Source of the DNA: Zantedeschia hybrid cultivar
Lineage: Eukaryota > Streptophyta > Magnoliopsida > Alismatales > Araceae
DNA length: 64,000 nt
Reading direction: 5' to 3'
Assembly (NCBI GenBank): GCA_030544215.1
Contig: JARZZO010000016.1
Span: 34,246,001-34,310,000, forward strand
In this document: piece after piece, positions 33,076 to 44,455 of the stretch
Numbering within the stretch: the stretch's first letter is position 1
Layout: the number at the start of each line of letters is the position of its first letter
Translations under genes and position numbers: made by a program
The notes under the pieces: generated by a model
Told to the model about the DNA's origin: nothing
Seen by the model: only the letters and a program-made list of their open reading frames with translations
The model's database searches: none

Positions 33076-34629
33076 TGTTAGTATTAGGTGACCTACAAGC
33101 CAATCTGATACTTTGTAATATTCAGTTTATTAATATAATGGCATAAATTCATTATGTAATTAAATCGATCTTTATTTATCGTATCATGATGAAGTCCATT
33201 AACATGTGCAATGGTTTTTAGATTATGATGAGATCATAATTATAGGACTGAAGATTTATAAACACATATTCTTAATTGTTCATAGTCGGAGGATGTTCGA
33301 GAATGACATCAAACATCCGGATAGACTAGTACATGTTTCTTCAGTTCATATGATGAGGGTGACTTATCGTATAAGTCTCTTGTGTGGAGACACTATGCTG
33401 GACCTGTAGGTGCTCATTGGTGAATAAGTTCACTGAATTAATCCGACCATGAATTGCTGGATGGTATCTACATGACTGTTAGTCAGCTTGATTCTTTTAT
33501 CACGGTTGCGTGGATGGTCCTTGAACCTGAGACACCAAGGATACCTTGTTGGTAGGTCTCTAAACTTTGACCTTGATTAACGAATCCCAAACCATGGGTT
33601 ATCTATATGTCAAGTGATCGGGTTCAGGGAGATGCCCTCGAAGGTAATTGTGTGATCAATACGGGATCATCCACTCTTGATAATAGGAGAGAGAATGTTC
33701 CAGACTGATGCGCTTAAGTCCTTCGCCAGGCAGACTCTACATCAGATAAAGAGTTATATGATCTAAATTAGCGGCATTTGATTCAAGTGAATCGACCGGC
33801 TAGGGTTTAACGGTAAACTATATCCTAGGTCGATTCGGGAATATTGCACGGATGAAAGATTATATCCGCGCAGTAATCGATGACGGAAAGGTTCCCATAG
33901 TGGGTTGCATAAACCCCAATGCCTTTTGGAATCATGCGGTGTTGCTCGGCACCGAACGTAATCGGAAGCCCGTCTGAATTTATTGTGGGACATTAAATTT
34001 GGCTGATTAATTAATATAAGGATATTAATTAATTCAGTGGGTCTATAAATAGTTACTTGACTTAGTGGGCTGATTTTTGGGTCTAGAGGGTCACACGCAA
34101 ATAGTTTTCAAGTCGATGGATATTTCGACGGGATTTCGGATAAGTGTGGATTTTTCTGAAAAATCGCAAAACCATTTATTATAAAAGTATCGTTGCTAGG
34201 TCGGGGGCCAGCAATCCTGACCTAGCCGCCACCCCCCTCTCTCTCCTCTCTCTCTCCTAGGCGCCCCCCTCTTTGGTCGCCCCCCCTGGTGGCTCAGCTC
34301 CGACTCCCGCCCGCTCTGCATCCCGTCCGACGAGAATTCTGATACTGCATGTCTCGGAGGATTACGCATAGCCAGACGAGATCCGCAAACACTGAACTGA
34401 GTGAGGAAGCGAGGACGATCTATCACGAGAAAGACCGCGTGGATACTGCTAGAGGCCGGGCACCTACGCGGCTTGAGGCTTCACACCGACGGAACCAGAC
34501 AAACGCGGATTTGAATTCATGCAAGGTAAAATTCCGATTCTATCAGTTTAGTTTTTGTATCCGAAACGGCACGGATCCATTTTTATTTTTCACTGCGTTT
34601 TTTCGGGTCCGACACAGTCGAACCCAACA
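33076..34629 (+). repeat. Solo copia LTR inside Copia-1
   Basis: 1,554 bp, TGTTAG...CCCAACA, clearly homologous to the Copia-2 LTRs (shared ACCTACAAGCCAAT start, CT-rich tract and GGATCC/ATTTTTATTT end). It is flanked by ATCAC (33071-33075) and GTCAC (34630-34634), a 4/5 match expected of an ageing target duplication. No primer site or internal sequence follows. It has a TATA-like TTATAAAAGT near 34178. Confidence 0.85.
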
Positions 34630-35517
34630 GTCACTATGGGGAATGGTGCTCAGGAAGAAGTCCTTGGAGTTGGCTTGTACTAGCTGAAGATGCGAACTTG
34701 GCGGGCTCTTCTTTTACACGATGTACTTTATGCACCTGGTGTTCGATGTAATCTATTTTCAGTTATAGCACTTTTAAGTTTGGATTATTCTTCCAACTTT
34801 TTAGAGACGTCAGTATCTCTTTATTATCATAAGAGTCTTTATGGTCTTGGTCATTTAAGGGACAATTTGTTTGTCATGGATTTAGAAAATAATGATTCTA
34901 ATTCTTTAATCGTATCTTCTTCTGATATCGTTTCTGATTCTGTATCATGGCATGCAAGATTGGGGCACATAGGACAAGAGAGAATGAGCCCATTGGCTCG
35001 AGAAGGTCTATTGGGGTCTCTCACTAAAGTAAATTTTCTTGTCTGGGAGCCATGTTTGGCAGGAAAAGCCTACAAAAAATCATTTGGGATGGCCAAGAGG
35101 GCCTCTTGCCTATTAAAGCTAATCCACTCAGACATATGTGGACCCTTAAATGTAAGGACACATCACGGTGAATTCTACTTTATCACTTTTATAGATGACT
35201 ATTCTCGCTATAGTTCAGTGTATCTTCTCACCCATCGCTCAGGGGCCTTAAATTGTTTTAAGCGTTTGCTGGTTGAGGTAGAGAATGATAAAGAGAAGAG
35301 CATTAAGGCTCTTCGCACTGATAGAGGCAGAGGATATCTCTCAGATCAGTTTAGAGAGCTATGTGAAGAGAGAGGAATTCGCAGACAGCTTACTATTCCT
35401 TATACTCTGCAACAAAATGGTGTAGCAAAGAGGAGGAATCGTACTCTTATAGAGATGGTTTTGTCGATGATGGCACAAGCTAACCTCCCAATAAATTTCT
35501 GGGGGATGAACTATTGA
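34630..35517 (+). pseudogene. Copia-1 pre-integrase and integrase
   Basis: Protease end (LLLHDVLYAPGVRCNLFSV), GAG-pre-integrase (SWHARLGHIGQERM) and the integrase core with LIHSDICGPLNV, FITFIDDYSRY and the D-D-E-type segment (LRTDRGRGYLS, YTLQQNGVAKRRNRTLIEM). A TAG lies at 34681-34683 and the frame ends with TGA at 35515-35517. The enzyme would insert cDNA into the genome. The expected GGEY is GRGY, a further sign of decay. Confidence 0.85.
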
Positions 35518-36115
35518 CTGCTGCCTATATCTTGAACTGAGTGCCTTCTAAGTCAATACCTTCAACTCCCTATGAACTATAGAAAGGCAAAAAACCCTAC
35601 TTGGAGGACTTACGTTCGTAGGGATCAGATGGATATGTTCAGAGTATTTCTCATAAGTATGGGAAGTTAGGTCCTAGAGCTAGCAAACAGGTGTTCATAA
35701 GGTACTCTGAGTAATCTAAGGGCTATGTGATGTATGGTGAACATCCGGATGGAGGAATGACTGAGAAAGAAGTCCGAGATGTGATTTTCCTTAAGGAAGA
35801 TTACCTATCTTTAGGAGAGGTCAGATAGGACATGCAGCTATGTAAGTTGCAAGATCCTGATGAGAACACTATGTCTTCCAGCATGGGGGGAATTAGTCTC
35901 ATCCTAGAAGTTGCTGAAGATAGTGGGAGTGTTCCAATGGACGATGTAAGTGAACCACTTCACACTTTACCTCGTAGAAGTCAATGTAAACATATGCCTC
36001 GACGTTGTTTCATGATTGAAGGAGAATCATTCATGTATACTTCGTGGATGCTGATGAGCCTACGTCCTACGAGGAAGGAATGACCTCACTTGACTCAGAA
36101 AAGTAGATAGCGGCA
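35518..36115 (+). pseudogene. Copia-1 integrase-RT linker remnant
   Basis: Shifted and stop-containing remnant of the integrase C-terminal region; phrases such as SMGS and CMVNI can be followed only in short frames. No intact domain. Confidence 0.45.
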
Positions 36116-36949
36116 ATGAGGGAAGAAATGAATTCAATGGCTAGGAACGAAGTATGGGAGTTGGTTGATCTACCACCTAGATGCAAGGCTATTGGGAACA
36201 AGTGGGTTCTTAAAGTCATGTGTAAGGTTGATGGGTCAATTGACAAGTATGAAGTCCGACTCGTGACGAAAGGCCATACCCAATTAAAGGGAATAGACTA
36301 CGAAGAGACATTCTCTCAAGTGGTGAGATTCGCCTCTATTTGCCTCATCCTGGCTACAGTTGCACATATAGACTGGGAATTGTTCCAGATGAATGTAAAG
36401 ACAACTTTTCTCAATGGAGAATTAGACGAAGAGATCTATATGGTGCAGCCTATGGGCTTCGAAGCTGAAAGACAAAAGCGCAAAGTGTACCGCTTTGAAC
36501 GTTCTATATATGGTCTCAAGCAGTCGTCTAGACAACGGTATTATCGGTTCCACCAAGCAATCATTTTGATTGACTTCAGAATGACAGAAGAGGATTACTG
36601 TGTCTATGCCAAGAGAGTTAAGAAAAGTGTTCTCATTCTCTCTTTATATGTTGACGATATATTGCTAGCCGAGAATGACATGGAGTTACTCAAAACCACT
36701 CAAGAGCGGTTATCTTCCATATTCGAGATGAAGGATTTAGGTAAAGCTGATTATATACTGAGAGTAAAGATCTAGAGGGATCGATCCAAGATACTTCTAA
36801 GTTTGTCTCAAGAGACTTACATTAAGAAAATCTTAGAGCGCTTCCAAATGCATAAAGCTAAGCCTGTGGATACTCTAATGGAGAGGGGCTCAAAAATTCT
36901 TAGCATTGATCAATGTCCCAATACAGAGGAAGAGAAAGAACGAATGAAG
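36116..36949 (+). pseudogene. Copia-1 reverse transcriptase (truncated)
   Basis: Copia RT start (REEMNSMARNEVWELVDLP, GNKWVLKV), then GIDYEETFSQVV, TTFLNGELDEEIYMVQP, SIYGLKQS and the polymerase motif LSLYVDDILLAEND with YVDD intact. Stops at 36773 and near 36951. The end of RT and all of RNase H are cut off by the Copia-3 LTR. Confidence 0.87.
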
Positions 36950-38536
36950 TGATAAATATAGGTGGCCTCTAAGCTAATCACGAGACACCTATTTCAAACT
37001 GGTTCAATAATAAATGACATATATATATTTCATTATGAAGATTGACGTATTTATTATTATTACACATAATGAAGTCCATGAATGTGTGCAACGGTCATCA
37101 GATTATGATAAGATCATAATAATGAGATCGATGACCTATAAACACATATTCTGAATTGTTCATAGTCGTACGATGTTTGAAGAGGATATCAAACATCCGG
37201 CAAGATTAGTATAGGTTATTCCAGCTCATATGAGGAGGGTGTGATCTCGTTAATCACATGTGTGGAGACACAATGGTGAACCTATAGGTGCTTATTAGGG
37301 AATGAGTTCACTGAACTGATTCGATATGAATCGCTGAATGATAATTTACCTAACTGTCAATTAGCTTGATTCATCGTCACAATGGCGTGGTTGGTCTTTA
37401 GACTTGAGACACCAAAGACACCTTGTCGGTGGAGTTCTGGGCTTTGATCTTGGCTTACGAATCCCTATCCATGGGATTTCTAATAGTCAAGGCTTGGGTC
37501 CAGCGGAAGACCTTCGAAGGTGATTATGTGTTCAATAGAGGATCGTTCGCTCTCAGGTAACTGGAGAGAGAATGCTCTAGAATAGATCTATAGGAGTCTC
37601 TGGCCAGAGCAGACACAATATCAGAAAATGTGTTTTCAGATATTGTAAAGCGGAGTCTGATTCAAGTGGGTTGACCATCTAGGGTTTGACAGTTGACCAT
37701 ACCCTAGGTTAACTCGAGAGCATTGTGCGAATGAAGGATTTTAGCCACGCGGTAATTGTGGATGGATAGGTTCCATGAGTGGGTTGCTGAACCCCATTAT
37801 CTTCCGGGATCATGCGGTGTTGCTTGGCACCCAACTTGATCGGAAGTCCGACCGAATTTTACATGAGATGTTAATTCGGTTAAGTAATTAGTTAATATCT
37901 AGATATTAGTTAATGACAATAAGTCAATAACTAGTTATTGGACTTAGCGGGCTGAAAATTGGACTGGTTAATGGGCCTAAAGGGTCACACGTAATAAGAT
38001 TCTCAGTCGGTGGTACTTAAGTGGGATTTATATTAAATCGGGGACTTTTGTGAAAAGTCGCGCCGACTTAATATATATACGTGCTATTGAGAAACCTAGG
38101 GCCAAGCTCCAGGAGCTCTCAAGGCTGGCCGTCCCACCTTTCTCTCTCCTCCTCCTCTGGGCGCCCCGTTCGAGGCGCCGGGAGACTTCCCTTCTCCACT
38201 GCGTGCGTTTCCCGAGAGTCAGGAATTCCTGTCCGGAAGATCTGGACATGGTTGCGGCGAGGATTCTTCAGCGAACAAGCTGATCTGGATGAGGGATCGA
38301 GGATGCATCACCACAGAAGATCGCGTGGATAACGTTGGAGGCCGGATGCTTGTGCGGCTAGCGGCATCGCCTCGATGGAATTGAAACGGTCGCGGATTCG
38401 TATCCGCGCAAGGTGATGAGATCACAACCCGGTTTTTGATTTTCGTCTTTCGTTTCGAATCGGATCTGCGGGCATTGTGAGGGGATTTTTAATGTTGCTT
38501 ATGCTGCGTTCGTCGCGCCTCGTCCGGATCCCAACA
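36950..38536 (+). repeat. 5' LTR of Copia-3
   Basis: 1,587 bp, TGATAAATATAGG...GGATCCCAACA, followed at once by a primer site. A TATA-like TATATATAC lies near 38074-38082 and a CT-rich tract follows. It matches 55136-55858 along the length that survives there. Confidence 0.88.
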
Positions 38537-38537
38537 A

Positions 38538-38550
38538 AGGTATCAGAGCC
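38538..38550 (+). other. Primer binding site of Copia-3
   Basis: AGGTATCAGAGCC, one base off the initiator-Met tRNA complement TGGTATCAGAGCC, 1 nt after the LTR. Confidence 0.75.
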
Positions 38551-38713
38551 AGGTTCTGCTCTGATCTGCTTCGGAACGACAAAATTAATCTTCTAAATAA
38601 TCAGATTATTATTCTGTGGAGAAAAATGAAATTTTTGGGTGTTTTTTTGTCATGTTCTTCATGGGGATGAAGAACCGAAATTGTGGGCTTGGATGCGGCT
38701 TCCAGGGTGATGG

Positions 38714-40275
38714 TGTTAGTCTTAGGTGGCCTACAAGCCAATATGACTTTGTAATCTCGTTCATATTTATTAATATAATGGCATAATATTCATTATGTGT
38801 AAATCGTATTAATTATCGTCTCATAATGAAGTTTGTGAATATGTGCGATAGTGATCATATTATGATGAGATCATACTAGTGAGACTGATCACTTAAACAC
38901 ACATATTCTTAATTGTTCCTAGTCGGAGGATATCCGAGAAGGACATCGGATATCCGGTTAGACTAGTACAGATTACTCCTGCTCATGTGATGAGGGTGAC
39001 TGATCTCATAGTCACTTGTGTGGAGACACTAAGGCGAATCTGTAGGTGCTCATTGGAGAATGAGTTCACTGAACTGATCCAACTGAACCGCTGGATGGTA
39101 CTGTACCTCACTACTGTCAACCAGCTTGATTCTATTGTCGCAGTTGTGTCGATGGTCCTCGGACCTGAGACACCAAGGACACATTGTTGGTGGACTTCTA
39201 TGCTTTGACCTTGGTTTACGAATCTCTAACTATGTGATTCTAAACAACCAAGGATCGGGTACAGCGGAATACTGTTGAAGGAAATTGAGTGTCAATAAGG
39301 AATCATTCGCTCTCGATACGATGAGAGAGAATGCTCTAGGAAGGATGCGTGAAAGTCCTTGGCCAGGGAGGACGATAATATCGGGAAAGGAATTTTCCGA
39401 TATTCATCAGCGTCATCCAATCCAAGTGAGTCGACCGGCTAGGATTTGACAGCATGCCATATCCTGAGTTGACTCGAGAGCATTGTACGAATGAAGGATT
39501 ATATCCACGCATTAACAGTCGGCAGAAAAGTTCCAAGAGTAGGTTACTTAACCCCGATACCTTCCTGGTTCACGCGGTGTTGCTTGGCACCCAACGTGAT
39601 CGGAGGCCCGATTGAATTTGATGTGCGACATCAATTCGATTGATAAATTAATTAATATGGGTTATTAATTGATTAATCGAGCCAGTGAGGAGTCACTGGG
39701 CTTATTGGGCTATTAACCGGACTAGAAATTGGGCCTAGAGGGTCACATGCAAATGATTCTCAAGGCGATGGATAAATAAGCGGGTTTTATACAAACCGGG
39801 GGTTTTTATGAAAAACCACGCGGTTAGTATAAAATATAGCAAACGGGCTGAGCAGGCCAAGCTGCTGCTAACCCTAGCCACCCCCTCCTCTATTTCTCTC
39901 TCTCTCTGGCACCCCAGGCCAGATCTGGATCCCCGGATTTGCTCCGCCGCTTCTCCGACTCCCGTTCAACGAGAAATCGTCCGCGCGTTGCGGCGATCGT
40001 TGCGGCGACCGGCGAAGGTTTCGTGGCTGCAAAGAACGAAGAACGTGAGGATATCCATCGCGAGGAGGTTCATGTGGACTCCGCTAGAGGCCGGGCGCTT
40101 GCGTGGCTTGCGGTGTCGCACCGACGGAACTGAACAGTTGCGAATTCGAATCCGCACACGGTAAGAATCGATTATCCGATAATCTGGGTTTTAGATTTTT
40201 TGAAACGGGAACGGATCTCCGTTTTTATTTTATTTCCGCTGCGCGGGAGATCTGGAGAAAACCGAGAACCCAATA
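38714..40275 (+). repeat. 5' LTR of Copia-2
   Basis: 1,562 bp, TGTTAGTCTTAGG...CCCAATA (terminal CA changed to TA). A TATA-like TATAAAATATAG lies near 39829. It pairs with 46546-48095, with visibly more differences than the LTRs of element B. Confidence 0.92.
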
Positions 40276-40276
40276 G

Positions 40277-40289
40277 TGGTATCAGAGCC
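40277..40289 (+). other. Primer binding site of Copia-2
   Basis: A perfect TGGTATCAGAGCC, complementary to the 3' end of initiator-Met tRNA, 1 nt after the 5' LTR. Confidence 0.9.
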
Positions 40290-43114
40290 AGTTCCATTGT
40301 TTCTCGTCCCGTTTCGGGTTCCGAAATTAATTTTTCTGTGTATTATTCCATGCAATAATTCGATGTGTTTGCTGGATTCGTGTTCATGAGATGAACACAA
40401 AATTTTATGAATAATTAGATTTTTTTTTTTTTTTTGTATATTTCGAATTTGTTTTAGGGTTTTTCGTGTTCTTCATGAGACGAAGAACGACGGATTTGTG
40501 TGGCCATTATCGGGCCTTCCCATGCGATGGGATGGTGGCTGGAGATCCTGGTATGACCAGGGATCCGTCTGGTCACCAACGGGGCTGGCGGCCGACGCCG
40601 GAGATGCCGCTTTAGGTGGATCGAAATAGGTTTAACTTTGTTCTTCGTTGGACGAAGAACTAGGGTATGTTGCGACTTTGTTCGAGCGTTCCCATGCGAT
40701 GAGGCGGTGATCGAAGATCTTGGTGTGACCAGGGATCATCCGGTCACGCACGGCACTGGTGGCCGGCACCGGAGTGCCACAGGAGGTGGCCAGATATCCT
40801 CTTCTTCTTCCTCCTTCGATTTTGCATGAAAACCAGAAAAAAGGAGGAAGATAAGGCGTCGGCCGGCTATTTGCGGGCACTGCCGGCGAGCTCCAGCGAT
40901 CGGTTCTTCACCGGCGAGACCGGACGGTTCATTGCCGCAGACCGCCACCGTGGACAGGTGCCGCCCCAACACCCCTCTACAACTAGGGTTTGGCCACGGA
41001 CTGGGGATGAAGGAGGCCGGCCGAGCATCCCCATCGGGCCCGGGCCCGAGTCGGTTCGACCGGCTGGACCGGGCCCAGCCCAGCCAAAGGGGCCAGGGCC
41101 TGGTTCCATCCTGGCCCGAACCCTGGGCTCACCAGGGGGCTGGACCATGGCTGAGTATGGGACCCCACCTGGCCCGAGCCAGGATCTTATTGGGTTGGGC
41201 CCATTCTATTATTCCCATCAAAACCTCAAATTAGCCCATTTAATAATTAAATTAGATTTAATTTAATTTCAAAACTATTTTGAAATATAAATTATTATCA
41301 AATTTCGTTTATTCGGGCAATAGGATTATGGAATCATTTTAATTAACAAGAAGTTGTTAATTGATTAAATTTGTTGTTAATTAAAGTGTTAAATTAATAA
41401 CTAAATTTAATAGACTAATTTAAATGTTAAATTAGTAGTTATTATTTAATTAGAATTAATTGTTAGTTTAATTATTAAATTGATGATTAATTTTAATTAA
41501 CTAATATAATGGTTTAATTAGATGTTATTAATTATTGATTTAAGAGTTAAATTAATAATTAATATTACTCCACTAATCTAAGTGTTAGATGATAATTATT
41601 AATTAATTAGTGTTGATTAATAATTTAAGTGTTAAATTAATAATTAACTTCAGTGGACTAATCTAAGAGTTAGATTAGTAATTAATTATTAATCGTCTAA
41701 TTGTTAGATTATTAACATGTTTTAATCTAATTGTTAGATTGAATTAATTATTAGAAGTGTTCTAAGTTGCATGGAATAATCTTGAATTATTAATTTGTAC
41801 TGTGTGCACATGTGATGTGTGTTTAAATGCTTTTAAATTAGACTTGATTGCATGTTAAATTGATTAAAAGAATTTTCAAAATTCAAATGTCAATTTTGAT
41901 TAGAACCCAGCTTTTTGAAAGCCAAAATTATTTATTTTGAAAACTCTTTTATTTTAGCTATGTGATGTGCTGTATCATGTGTGGAATGTTTAAAACACAC
42001 CGTGGTCATAGATATGCACTTATTTTAAATTATTCATGTGATGAATGATTGTGTGGATCGTAGATGTATGATTAGATATTTATTAATTGTTAATAAATAG
42101 AGGTCTGTGTACCTCTCTCTCTCTCAAACTCCGATGTACTTCTACCTCCCTCTCTCTTGTACTCACCATAAGGCCTTTTTCTGTTTACATGTAAATTTAG
42201 GTTTAAATGTAATATGATCGAGGCAACCGAGAAAGGAGCGAGGACGATCTACAGCTGCAACCAGGAAGGTGAAAAGATGAAGATCCTTTGCCTATGTGTT
42301 TGCAGGTTTCTCTAATGTAAATGTTATATTAGAATTGTGTGTGCGTTTGACTGTTGGCTCCAGTCAAACCCACTGTGCTATCTATGACCACACTTGACAT
42401 ATATGAGATGCATTGTTTTCTTTTGATTATGAATCAAAATAGGTATAGTATTTAGTAAATATATAGGATATATTTATATATTATCACCTAGGAGAGACCA
42501 AGATAAAAGTTATCTAAATACCCTCATCTTAATTCTAAGCCGTAACGCGAGTAGTTAAGAACTTCCCGCGTGGTCTATCATCGTTATAGTCATAGGATTC
42601 GAATCACTTTAGGTAAGTTTGTTGTGTTACCACAAGGCCTGTTTAATTGTGAGGAGAGACTATGGCTATGGCATTAGATGCCTATATGATCGGGGTAGAG
42701 GAACTATGTAACTTTGTTGTGCTATCCACAAGGGTTGCATGCAAATCTATGCTCGTCGCATAACGATGGTTAGCTTAGACCAGAATTAGTGGTTTGTTGT
42801 GCTATCCACAAAGCCATTAAATTTTTGGGGACCGAAGCTATAATCAGATATTGCAAGGAGTTGCAAGTCCCATAAGATGTGTGCTCTTTGATTGTATTAC
42901 AGTTTGTTGTGCTATCCACAAGGCTGTACTGCAAGTCATTGAGATTTTGATCCCCACTAGGAGACTATCGGCGTCTCCCGTTCTGTATAACTGAGGGTTA
43001 TACAGTCCGTCAAAAATTAGTGAGAGTTAAAACTTGAATAAAAGACCATGTCTTGTTTTATATTTAATAATTGAACATCTGCTAAAAAGATTTATTCATC
43101 TCCTGTAGGGAATT
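40290..43114 (+). other. Long leader of Copia-2
   Basis: 2.8 kb before gag, with no recognised gene. It has a GC-rich first part (about 40500-41170, with GGGCCCGGGCCC-type sequence and chance ORFs), an AT-rich part with TTAATTAAT-like repeats (41220-41780), and a block with four TTTGTTGTG...CCACAAGG hairpins (42617-42923). The same order is found in Copia-3's leader. Confidence 0.6.
42617..42923 (+). repeat. Four repeated hairpins in leader of Copia-2
   Basis: TTTGTTGTGCTATCCACAAGG or close, at about 42617, 42713, 42791 and 42901. The TTGTG and CACAA arms can pair around a 4-5 nt loop. Copia-3 carries four copies at comparable spacing. Confidence 0.8.
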
Positions 43115-44455
43115 ATGTCTTCGTATAACCTACTTCGTGGCATACTTGATGCCCTTTTGACTTACCTGATCTACTCGGATTGGCTCAGACACTTGAAGAA
43201 TGTCTTCAGATCTGAGCAGATTACCTACGCCTTTGATGCTGATCCTCCTGTTGAATCGGCATTAGATGCCCCTGAAGCAGAGATGATAGCTAACGATAAA
43301 AGATCTAAGGAAAAAGGCAAAAGAGTAGTAAAGGGTGACTACTTCTACTGTAAGCAGAATGGTCACCGGAAGAGGAACTGCAAGGAGTTCCTCAACGATA
43401 AAGCTCATGGAAAGGTGAAGCTGTTTGAAGCTTCATATATCTATATGATAGATATCAACTTGTCAGTAAGAGATTCTACATCTTGGGTATTAGATACCGG
43501 ATGTGCTTCTCATATCTGCCATGATGTGCAGATGCTGACAAGTAAGCGAAAGCTGAGAAAAGGCGAGGTGGAACTGAGGCTAGGAAACGGCGCAAAAGTT
43601 GCGGCGGTTGCTATCGCGACAACAAACCGCAGGCTTCCATCAGGAGATGCCTTGTCATTGGAAGACTGTTATTATGTTCCTAGCATAATAAAGAACGTCA
43701 TATCAATATCTTGTTTGGACAAGATAGGATATAGGTTGTCTATTGAGAATAGAAGTTGTTCGATTTACTATGGTAATAAATCGATAGCTTCAGCATCTTT
43801 AGTTAACAGTTTATGTCTTTTAGATGTTTCTTATTACAATATTCATATTCATAATACTCTTAAGAAGAGCAAGAATTGTGTGAACCTAGTCTACATGTGG
43901 CATTGTAAACTTGGACATATTGGTGAAAGCAGGCTGCAAAAGTTGCACAAGCATGGTTATTTAAATGCATTCGATTATGAATCGTTTGCGACATGTGAAT
44001 CCTGCCTTATGGGAAAGATGGCGAAATCTCCATTTACTGGATATGGAGAACGTGCCAAGGAGATTTTGGGATTAATAGATTCAGATGTATGTAGTCCAAT
44101 GTCCACCCAAGCCAAAGGTGGCTTCTCGTACGTTATCACGTTCACCGACGACTTTTCAAGATTCGGCTATATGTACTTAATGAAGTACAAGTCGAAAGCA
44201 TTTGAGAAGTTCAAGGAGTTCAAGAATGAGGTAGAGAAGCAGTTAGGAAAGAGTATTAAAGCTCTTCGATCAGATCGAGGAGGAGAATACTTGAGTACTA
44301 ATTTCACACAATTCTTAAAGGGTAATGGTATCCTTTCTCTGCTGACCCCTCTATATACACCACAGATGAATGGTGTATCCGAAAGGAGGAATCGCACCTT
44401 GTTGGACATGGTGCAATCTGTGATGAGCTTTTTGGGATTATTAGTGTCCCTCTAG
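43115..44455 (+). pseudogene. Copia-2 gag remnant, protease and integrase
   Basis: The ORF opens with a gag N-terminus (about 60 residues) that runs directly into the knuckle region (FYCKQNGHRKRNC, first Cys missing), so the central Gag core is deleted. Next come the protease with an intact D-T-G (WVLDTGCASHIC), GAG-pre-integrase (MWHCKLGHIGESRLQKLH) and the integrase core (LIDSDVCSPM, TFTDDFSRFGYMYL, ALRSDRGGEYLS, YTPQMNGVSERRNRTLLDM). The catalytic Asp, Asp and Glu positions are present. It ends with TAG at 44453-44455, after which the same frame resumes. The product would process Gag-Pol and integrate cDNA if intact. Confidence 0.87.

Larger units (their letters stand above)
31576..36949 (+). 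mobile_element. Ty1/copia element fragment (Copia-1)
   Basis: Plus-strand gag, protease, integrase and reverse transcriptase in copia order, all with stops or shifts. No LTR is seen at either edge. On the left it abuts the CACTA terminus; on the right it is cut by the Copia-3 LTR at 36950. It therefore appears to be the older target of both insertions, with its LTRs outside the window. It also hosts a solo LTR inside the protease region. Confidence 0.75.

Noticed and set aside
40826..41266. Gene in the GC-rich leader of Copia-2
   Set aside because: ORFs are open in several frames and both strands, proline/glycine-rich, with no domain; explained by GC content.
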